Below, piece after piece: positions 56,866 through 64,000 of a DNA stretch of 64,000 bases (the first letter of the stretch is position 1; every line of letters begins with the position of its first letter). Under the pieces are notes generated by a model. The model saw only the letters and a program-made list of their open reading frames with translations, was not told where the DNA came from and made no database searches. The DNA is taken from NCBI GenBank assembly GCA_963970005.1, contig CAXAMN010026395.1, positions 252,853 through 316,852 on the forward strand, read 5' to 3'. This DNA is from Durusdinium trenchii (Eukaryota > Sar > Dinophyceae > Suessiales > Symbiodiniaceae). The position numbers were made by a program, and so were the translations under genes.

Positions 56866-58728
56866 TCAATCAATGTACCCGGCCTCTTTCCAATGAAAAT
56901 AGACGGAGCGGAGATATCTCTCAATCACCCTCTTAACCTGAAGTCTGCTGGATACCCGCCGCGCGACCCATGAGGGTCGTCCGATAAAATCTTCGGACAT
57001 TTGACAGCCATGAGCCATCGGATTTAATACATGGGACTGTGTGCGGGAAGGCAGGTACAAACTGGTGAGGAATATATGGTCTAACATATGCTCTTTGGGC
57101 ATAAGTGCAAACAGGCGCTTGCCGCTATCAAATGCCTTTTTGGCCAAGACAGTGTATTTGAATAAAAATTCAATTCCGTCCTGTCCTATCTCTCGGGCCT
57201 TAGAGTCACGGATCCACAAGTCTTCACGGTACAAAGCCTCCATTGCCGAATGAATGTGCTTAGCTGCCTGGTAAGTCAAAAGCATCAATTCATCCCGCTG
57301 AACTGACTCCATGAACTCCTCACAGAATGCAATCAACCAGGCACACACCACAGTGGTCACACTGCCCTTGTTCCATCCACCACAAGGCCAGCTAGCATCC
57401 CAATGACATGTCTCTTTTGCAATCTTGGTCAAGTATGGTTGCTGACGGTGTCGTTTACACCAAGCCAAGTAATGCTCACTCATGGCCTCAAAACGTAGGG
57501 GAATCGTTGAGCCTTCGAAATGAGCATTGGCCAGCACAAGTGCACTGCCCAAGAAATTCTTGCCCAATCCAAGGTGCCAGGAATGCCATGGATCTATGCA
57601 GAAAAATTCTGAAGACCTGCTCGGATTGTGTGGTACCTGGAGCAACTCTGGAGGTGATGCAAACGGGGAGACAAGGTTCATGGTTCGAAGCCAATTCGGA
57701 GACACGCGCCCCATTTCTTCATATGGAAAACCAGATTGGTCTGCCAGGCAGAGATGACAAATTCCTGAAGGCTCTTTGTTCTTTGTCGAACCTCTGAAAT
57801 CATCCCCATCCCCATCTGTAGACTGCTTTGGCCCCGAATAGAAGCTTCTTTTGAGAAAGCCTGCTTTGTATAAAAAAGGCCAATCGCCAGTACATCCAAC
57901 GGTGACCAGCCAGAACCGTTCACCTCGTGGATTTGTCGCCCCTTCAACAGCCATGTGCTTTGCCTCACTTCCAGCAAAGCTAAGTAAACCTCGCAAGGCT
58001 GACTCATCCTTCTTGTACATGGACTTGGGGAGGCAACCAACTAACATGCGACTCAAGAATGTGTGACCGCCATAGTTCAGGCGTTGCGACAGGTAGCGCT
58101 CTTCTTGACATCGCTGCGATGCCCGGGTGCCTTTGCCCATGATGGAGAACATACTCATCACAAAGTATGGTTTCTTCTTTTTTCCACGGCCTTCATCGCC
58201 ATGAAACAAACAGGCTGCGCTGTTCTCCAGCTTGATCAAACCCTTGGCCTCCATCTCAAAAATTGGGTGCCCTCCATTCTGCTGGCGGTACTTGCACCAA
58301 AAATCGCGCCAGATTCTGCGACATCTTTCAGGATCGGGTTTGTCCAGACCGGACAATGTATGCCACAAGTCCTTCCGCAGGATCAAGCTAATCCAATCAC
58401 GAATGCGCAGTGCTTCAAAATCTTGGCCCGGAACTTTGTAGAGGGGGATAGGCAACTCCAAGTCAAAGTCTCGAATGACCTTGTGCAGATCATGCTCCGA
58501 GTGATGGAGACGGCAACTAGCCAAAGCGCCTATCCCATTTTCGGACAGCAAGTCCATAGCCTGACCGTCACCCAGAGCTGCCACATCTGCTACGATGCTT
58601 TGTGCAGTTCTGATCGCGTCTGTGCAAGGAGCCTCAGTCAGTAGGCAAGAAAGCTGAGGCGAGGCACAATGACACTTGCCTGCATACCTGGGGGGAGAAG
58701 CATTATCAGGCCAAGAAAGTACAACCAA
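56866..58728 (-). CDS. 620-codon ORF, second member of the nested multicopy family
   Basis: Uninterrupted frame on the minus strand. The nominal start is a TTG and the frame stays open upstream, so the real N-terminus probably lies in an exon near 58921-58830 (DTCAVCYAAIVHN). Landmarks in order: CHCASPQLSCLL, CHLCLADQSGFPYEE, CIDPWHSWHLGLGKNF..SA, WPCGGWNKGSVTTV, LMPKEHMLDHIFL, and NPMAHGCQMSEDFIGRPSWV followed by RRVSSR. They pair with those in the plus-strand ORF at 52.2-53.5 kb: two Cys pairs, D.(F/W)H.(F/W).LG, KGS, K.H, C...ED.IGR, RRVS. Function unknown; Cys and His pairs could bind metal. It runs against the host genes and may lie in a BiP intron. Confidence 0.75.
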   Translation of the reverse strand: MVVLSWPDNASPPRYAGKCHCASPQLSCLLTEAPCTDAIRTAQSIVADVAALGDGQAMDLLSENGIGALASCRLHHSEHDLHKVIRDFDLELPIPLYKVPGQDFEALRIRDWISLILRKDLWHTLSGLDKPDPERCRRIWRDFWCKYRQQNGGHPIFEMEAKGLIKLENSAACLFHGDEGRGKKKKPYFVMSMFSIMGKGTRASQRCQEERYLSQRLNYGGHTFLSRMLVGCLPKSMYKKDESALRGLLSFAGSEAKHMAVEGATNPRGERFWLVTVGCTGDWPFLYKAGFLKRSFYSGPKQSTDGDGDDFRGSTKNKEPSGICHLCLADQSGFPYEEMGRVSPNWLRTMNLVSPFASPPELLQVPHNPSRSSEFFCIDPWHSWHLGLGKNFLGSALVLANAHFEGSTIPLRFEAMSEHYLAWCKRHRQQPYLTKIAKETCHWDASWPCGGWNKGSVTTVVCAWLIAFCEEFMESVQRDELMLLTYQAAKHIHSAMEALYREDLWIRDSKAREIGQDGIEFLFKYTVLAKKAFDSGKRLFALMPKEHMLDHIFLTSLYLPSRTQSHVLNPMAHGCQMSEDFIGRPSWVARRVSSRLQVKRVIERYLRSVYFHWKEAGYID

Positions 58729-59077
58729 GAAACTCCATCGCCAGTCTGTTTGGACAAAGATCGCAACGTTTGCCCAGGACCTGGCAGAATCTGAAAAACA
58801 AAAAACTATATAGTCTTAGGTTGTGCACGATGGCGGCGTAGCAGACCGCACAAGTATCGCTCGCTGAAAATGTGTTCTTTTGCCCCGGGTTCTTGGGTAG
58901 CTTCCCAGGCTCTGCTGACACTAAACGGTTGGCTTAACCTGGACCGCCGATATTGGCAAGGGTCACTCCCTCCAACCAAATAGTCTCAAACATTGGTCCC
59001 TAACAATGCATGTCCTTCAACACACTTGGCTCAAGCATGTTCATGGACAAATCACGCAAATCATATCAAAATCAAAA
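58729..59077. other. Spacer between the two minus-strand genes
   Basis: May hold the first exon of the 620-codon ORF (58921-58830). Nothing else recognised. Confidence 0.4.
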
Positions 59078-62000
59078 TTACTTCTTTGCCTTTGCAGCCC
59101 TTTTGGCCGCAGCTTTGGCTGAACCCTTCTCTAGTTTCTCTGGCTCAGATTCACGACGCCTTTTCTTGTTCTCAGACTCTCGATTCCCAGACTTCTTCGT
59201 GTAAAACTTCTTTTCAGACCTGGGGAGCTCTAAACTATATATTGCCAATCTACGGTTCACAACATCCTGTGCATACATAAAAAGACCAAACAACAATGGA
59301 AGGCCCCAAACTTGACTTTCTCCTGCGCTGAGATGGCTTTGGAGCACCTCAGTAAAGGAGCGATGCTACATCCCTCGATTCTTACAAGAGACAACCAATC
59401 TTAAGCAAAATCACACGCATATGCTGGCTGAGGCCGTAGCGTTACGGTCGCTTCTCTCATGGCTTTCTCGCATTTGTCCCAAAACTTTAACAAGTTTCCG
59501 CATCTAGGCAACGCCTGTGGCATGCACCAACATGGAAAGGATTGCAAACAAGAAACGGTTTCCGCTCAAATCCATGGAGCTCCCCGTCACCCATGATGAG
59601 CTCAGTGAATTGTTCATGCTTGGTTTCCAAGGCCTGGATGTGCTTGCCCAAGCTTTCCACGGAACTTAGCTGACAAAAACAACGGAAACTTGATCACCAA
59701 GAACTCGCAAACCTGGAAAGTCACCAATGGTTCCAAACTTGCATTCAGAACCGGACGCTGTAGCCGCTGCGTCGTCAAAGGATTTGGAGAGCTCATTGCG
59801 AAGAGACCGGAGCTTGTTCGTTTTGGACAAAACGGACTCCATGAATTTGCGAAGCTGCTCTTGATGCTGCAGGGGGCAACACGTGGATCAGAGAGAAAGA
59901 ATACTTTTGCACAATCTGGAGCAAATCTACTCTCAACATGTTGCGTATGGAAGGCAGTCCATGTCCGTGCCTGATTGGCATGGTAGTGCTGAGGAGCCCT
60001 GTCCACGATGTCAGGCCTCAATTGCATATCCAGCACTTTCTGGAAAGCCTTCTCCTTGATCTTCGGTCCCTGGGACTCATCCACCTGATTGAGTTTAGGG
60101 TGGGAACACAAAGCTACCACAGGACTTGCACGCTTGTGTGTGTTCCTATTGCATGCCTCACCTGCTCAACCTTGGACCGAATTTCTTCGCTGGTGTGTTT
60201 CTCCTTCTTCTGGGCGGTCTCGCACACCGTGACGTAATACTCCAGTTGTTTATCGTACTGGTTGGTCCTTAAATGGCTGGACTCAATCAAGACCAAACCA
60301 CAGCACACAGGGGTCAGATTATAAAAGTTGAGGCACCGGATCAAATTCTCAGGATCTTTGGAGCATTCAAGCTTAGCTCCCTCAATCCTTGCCCTCGGCC
60401 AACCATAAACAAACAAGAACCCAGCTCCAAAGTACGAAGGACGAACCCACAGGATTGTGCAAAAAAGTTGAGTAAAGGCTCTTGTCCCAATGGAGTTCTT
60501 CTTTCATCTCCCTCTCCGAATACCAGCCCTGGTCCAGCACTACCTGGTACACCTGCTTCAATTTGATAACCGTCTCCAATTTTGCGACAATTTTTTCCTC
60601 AGCTAGAGTATAAAATTCAAATCACCATTTCCATGCGCACTTCTCACATCTGCAGCTCCGATGAGACAACCTTGTTTGTGACCTTGTGATGTTGAGTTTC
60701 TTTGTCAAAGTTGTTCTCAAGCAACATCTCGATCATCATGCCCTTGTTTTTACCCCACTCCTGTTTGATCCACTCCGCTGCCTCCATCGATTTGCGCTTC
60801 TTCTTGGCCGCCGTCATGCGGTTGAGTTGAGACCGAGCAGCCTCACGCAATTTGTCCTGCAAAAGCATTGATGAAAAACAATGGCCGAGAACTGGTCACT
60901 CAACAAGCTCCTTGCGTGTAGGTGACCGCCCTTGCCCACTTGGAGGGGCAGGAGCTTGGGGAGAAACTGGAATGGCAGGTTCCTGTGTGCAAACAGACGT
61001 GTTTACGCATCCATGGGTCTGTACATCCATATGCGGCGTGTGTATACTAATGTTTTCTGTGCATGTATCAAACCCGTGTCGTTGTTTGAAAGAATGCCTG
61101 CGGTTCTGGAGCACCGGTTCCAGCTTGGACATGAGCAGAAGGCTCAACAAGAGACTCGTGAGCTGGAGGCTCGTGAAGAGCTGGAGCACTTGTCTGAACC
61201 TGGCCATCTGCGGCACGCAGCGCATCTTCCAACTCCCGAGAGGTTGCCTTACAAAAACGTTTCACGGTGTGTGTGCACTGACTCATTTGCTCTGCACTTC
61301 ATGTGTACTAACCGAGAAACTGGGACAGTCTCTTTATCCCAAATGCTGTCGTTGGGAGAGGGTGAGAGATCAATCACACGACGTTCTCCGGATGAGGGAA
61401 CAGCATCTGATGTGGTAGAGGTCGCAGTCGGCGTAGTACCGGATGTAGACACCTGCACACGCGGTAGCCTACGATTTGTGGAATGAGTGGCGCGTTCAAA
61501 ACCAAGAGGGTGCCTTGGCACCGTCCACTTCCTGCAGCTGCCTTTCCAACGCCTGATGCAAGCATGATATTGATATTGAATTTGAAACCAAAAGCACGAA
61601 CAGGGGATCCAAATTTGGAGCATGTAATTAGACCTCTCGCCTCTATCTCCCTCTGAAGTTCCATTTCTTCAGATTGGTCTTCAAGAGGATCCATGACATC
61701 ATCTCGAACTTGCGCAAAGCCGTCCGCGACTGTGCGGCAGCTCCACACGTTGGAAACTGATGACATGACAGCCTCCAATCTACAACTCAATACCACCCAC
61801 ACACCTCCTGCAGGCAACAAAGGGCTATGGACAACAAAGACGTGATCAACAGGACAGGTCTGACCAGCCGAGAGGCATGTTCGACTGTTTGATATGCTTT
61901 ACTGTGACAAACTGATCCGTCCTCATGCAAACAGTTTTCCGGAATGCAGGTTCCTGATCCAAATCATTGATTGAAACGTCTGCAAATTGTCCACTGGACT

Positions 62001-63646
62001 GCCAAAAAAGCGACCCCCCAGAACCCATATATTAAATACGGGTTCGTACGGGGTAAATATGGGTTCTGTACGGGTTACGTACGGTTTAGGAAAACCTGGT
62101 TTTTTCGATGGGAAATAGTATATACGGGTTTGTACTGCGTATATATGGGTTTTGTACGGGGTAAGTATGGGTTGCTAAGAACTTTGCAACAAACCCAGGG
62201 TTTGCACTCACGAGGATCGCTTTCAACCTTTGAATTTGCAAAATGTTCCGAATTATGCTCTACAGCTTGTGTGGGATCTCACTCTGCCAATGCGGTGGCA
62301 CTTTGAGGTGCTTACCGCCCCTCAGATAGGTAAACACCTCAGCCAATCCAGCTTCGACACAAACCTCGCAGAGCTCAAAGCCATCTCCCATTGACCTGAA
62401 AGTCTCCAAAGCTGATGGAACTACATCGGGACGTGGGATAGGTGGGTGTGGCCGGAGAAGCTTTGGGAAGAGCTTCACCATCGCTGTAGCAAACCTCATC
62501 GGGTAATGCCTCAGCCATTTAGCCAACAAAAATGGTGATCACGTCTGTTTGAATTACAGGGTATCTTTGCACTAGATCGTTTTGTTTTTCTTTTCCCTCG
62601 TTTGCGGCCGTGCGGCTCGCTCTTTTTAAGTTGTGGTGTACCTTTCCAACACCGCTTGCCTGTTTTGTCCCTGTATTGCTCCACAGTGCGGACACCCTTG
62701 GACTTCCAACCAACCAATTTGCCTTTGTCAACCTTCAGGATGTTCTGATGGTTTGACCATCCGTAGTGACGTTTCGGAGTTGACCCGCCATACAAAGCCA
62801 TCCACCAAGCAATCCTGGTGACCTTGGAAGACACCGGGCTCCTTCTACCTGTTTGGAGCTGTTTTCACCCAACATCAACCTACACCACACACACTATTGT
62901 TGAAAAGACAGCTCTAGCAAGAGATGAGGCACGGCCTTCAGTCCAAACACACGGATCTGCTGGTTCATGGACCACCGGTAAATTGGAAAATACTCCAAGC
63001 AGCTCCCCCGGGGCTGTTCCAAAAACCACGTTCCTTGGAGGGCACAGCATACCAAAATGAGGACGGATGTCCTGGCAGAATGAAATCAATTGGAAGTCCA
63101 CTATAGACAGGTTGTTTTTTGCACTCGATTCTGAATAGGTTTCTGTGCATGCGTCAACATCTGTCAACATTTGTCTCCAACAGTCCTTGCGCACATTGTG
63201 TTTGACTGCTGAACGGACTCATGCTGCCGGAAGCCGGTTGAAGCACAAATCGACCGACCGCTTGTAGCTTGGTTAATGAGTGTCCATGAAGCGCACTTGA
63301 TGGCAAAAAATGCCAAAAAGCCGGATTGGCTCTTGCCTTTCATCAAATATACCAGCGCCAGCCTAGGCAACCAATATACTATTATATTGCAGATGGTTGA
63401 AGCACTTGGAAGAAGCAAAGCCACGATATATAATGATTGTTGCAAACCACTGCTCAAGTCTAGTGGCACTAGGCCAGCTGGTGAGTTGATGTCCATGGCA
63501 CTTGATCGTTTCCGTAGACGTTTCCGACCAGGCAACAAGTTAGCCTTGTCATACAAAAAGTCAAACCGGCCACACTTCTTTCGTCCTCTCCTCATGGCCC
63601 GTGTGATATTGGCCTTGCCAGCATAGAACTCCAACACGTCGTATTC
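59078..63646 (-). CDS. Methyltransferase-like multidomain protein of an expanded dinoflagellate family
   Basis: Minus-strand exons 63646-63468, 63362-63186, 63071-62951, 62822-62614, 62509-~62262, ~60868-60690, ~60548-60487, 60393-60337, 60267-60161, ~60090-60000 and 59347-59078. The first four join in phase and give EYDVLEFYAGKANITRAM (like SAM motif I), AMDINSPAGLVLAL, FLAFFAIKCASWTLIN (in the place of a catalytic Cys motif), GTWFLEQPRGSCLEYFP (in the place of motif VI), then IAWWMALYGGSTPKRHYGWS. The C-terminal half is Lys- and Glu-rich with ARIEGAKLEC...TNQYDKQLEYYVTV and ends in a basic tail (AAAKRAAKAKK and stop). Layout EFYAG-KCASW-LEQP parallels LFSG-PPCETW-EHP in the 16-17 kb element, so both may share a methyltransferase-like fold (inference). 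Introns of GC-AG, GA-AG and GT-AG type are read. Exons between 62260 and 60870 are poorly resolved. Catalytic activity is doubtful without the PPC motif. Confidence 0.72.
60161..60267 (-). CDS. Methyltransferase-like gene, YDKQLEYYVTV exon
   Basis: Acceptor ttaag|g; reads TNQYDKQLEYYVTVCETAQK then KEKHTSEEIRSKVE. Joins in phase to exon 60393-60337 (ARIEGAKLECSKDPENLI). GT donor gtgagg. Confidence 0.7.
62030..62175 (+). repeat. Degenerate 'tacgggttt/tacggggtaa' repeat
   Basis: About eight imperfect copies of tacggg(g/t)t(a/t)... alternate with 'atatgggttttgtac'. It lies in an intron of the minus-strand gene. Confidence 0.8.
62614..62822 (-). CDS. Methyltransferase-like gene, TPKRHYGWS exon
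   Basis: Acceptor ccaag|gtc; reads VTRIAWWMALYGGSTPKRHY then GWSNHQNILKVDKGKLVGW, ending KKSE and two bases at GC donor gcacgg. Confidence 0.75.
62951..63071 (-). CDS. Methyltransferase-like gene, LEQP exon
   Basis: Acceptor gccag|g; reads TSVLILVCCALQGTWFLEQP then RGSCLEYFPIYRW. GT donor gtgttt, phase 0. Confidence 0.75.
63186..63362 (-). CDS. Methyltransferase-like gene, KCASW exon
   Basis: Acceptor cctag|g; reads LALVYLMKGKSQSGFLAFFA then IKCASWTLINQATSGRSI. GA donor (gactgt) gives the family's ART-SVLIL join; the next acceptor side also reads aggac. Confidence 0.75.
63468..63646 (-). CDS. Methyltransferase-like gene, EFYAG exon
   Basis: Starts at acceptor ggag|gaa; reads EYDVLEFYAGKANITRAMRR and ends AMDINSPAGL plus two bases at a GC donor. 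It may not be the first exon. Confidence 0.75.
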
Positions 63647-64000
63647 CTCCCATGTTTCACGGAATAGGTGTTGTAAGGATTTGCACGGAAGACTTTGTGA
63701 GTTGGGTTCGATATATACAAGCCTGCTCCAAATCATAGAGGTCTTCTGTGAAGAAAATGAGTGCAATCAGCAGCAACACCTTCAAAGCTGCACCATTAAC
63801 AACCCTACCATACCCGAACATCGATCATCAAAGTCGGATTGCAAGTGCAGGTGAAACCTTGACGCAGCTGAACACATGCAACTTTAGCCACGCTGCTTTC
63901 GGGGCCCCCAACTCTTTCAAGTCCCAAAACAATACGTCCATATTTGCAATAGCCATTGCAGGTGATCGATAGAACTGCCCCACTCAGGCTGGAGTTTTGG

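Noticed and set aside
1-64000. CRISPR array, bacterial operons or terminators
   Set aside because: No regularly spaced repeats with unique spacers and no bacterial gene layout; the hairpins are interspersed eukaryotic repeats.
1-64000. Dinoflagellate spliced-leader relic, rRNA or tRNA genes
   Set aside because: No stretch matching the leader core was found by eye, and no tRNA cloverleaf or rRNA block was recognised; a covariance search would be needed to exclude tRNAs.

Overview
This window looks like nuclear DNA of a dinoflagellate; genus not determined. Three kinds of evidence support this: (i) conserved host proteins are cut into tiny exons (25-121 nt) by introns of 0.3-4 kb, with GC-AG and occasional GA-AG introns beside GT-AG and a G after nearly every acceptor AG; (ii) introns are packed with short palindromic interspersed repeats; (iii) protein families known to be strongly expanded in dinoflagellates are present (GQWQ-type PPR proteins, and methyltransferase-like families with GGPPCETW or EFYAG/LEQP motifs). 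Most long open frames are intron or repeat sequence. The host genes were found by chaining short exons whose reading phases match and whose joined peptide fits a family.

Layout, left to right. 1.96-11.6 kb (+): a CDP-alcohol phosphotransferase (choline/ethanolamine phosphotransferase family, last step of the Kennedy pathway), eleven supported exons; both ends missing. 12-13.85 kb: nothing firm. 13.86-14.15 kb: tandem repeat with an assembly gap. 14.1-17.3 kb (+): an intron-poor, mobile-element-like coding block (membrane protein-like ORF, second ORF, cytosine-methyltransferase-like ORF broken at a run of ten G). 19.5-37.7 kb (+): a pentatricopeptide repeat (PPR) gene in at least fifteen tiny exons, with a second assembly gap in one intron. 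38-46 kb: repeats plus a few unassigned exon-like stretches. 46.7-56 kb (+): the 5' part of an ER HSP70 (BiP/GRP78) gene, seven exons from signal-peptide cleavage region to the nucleotide-binding domain; its 4.06 kb fourth intron contains a long ORF of a multicopy family. 56.87-58.73 kb (-): a second, 620-codon member of that family. 59.1-63.65 kb (-): a multi-exon gene of the EFYAG/KCASW/LEQP methyltransferase-like dinoflagellate family.

The three host genes (lipid synthesis, organelle RNA processing, ER folding) lie on one strand, as expected for a dinoflagellate unidirectional cluster; they do not form a pathway. The element-like genes sit between or inside them, and the two at the right end run against the cluster. 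No further BiP exon was seen after 55,968, so BiP either has a last visible intron over 8 kb long holding both minus-strand genes, or is truncated.

Limits: exon joins rest on phase and family fit by eye; no alignment, transcript or database search was possible. Species, copy numbers and expression cannot be judged.
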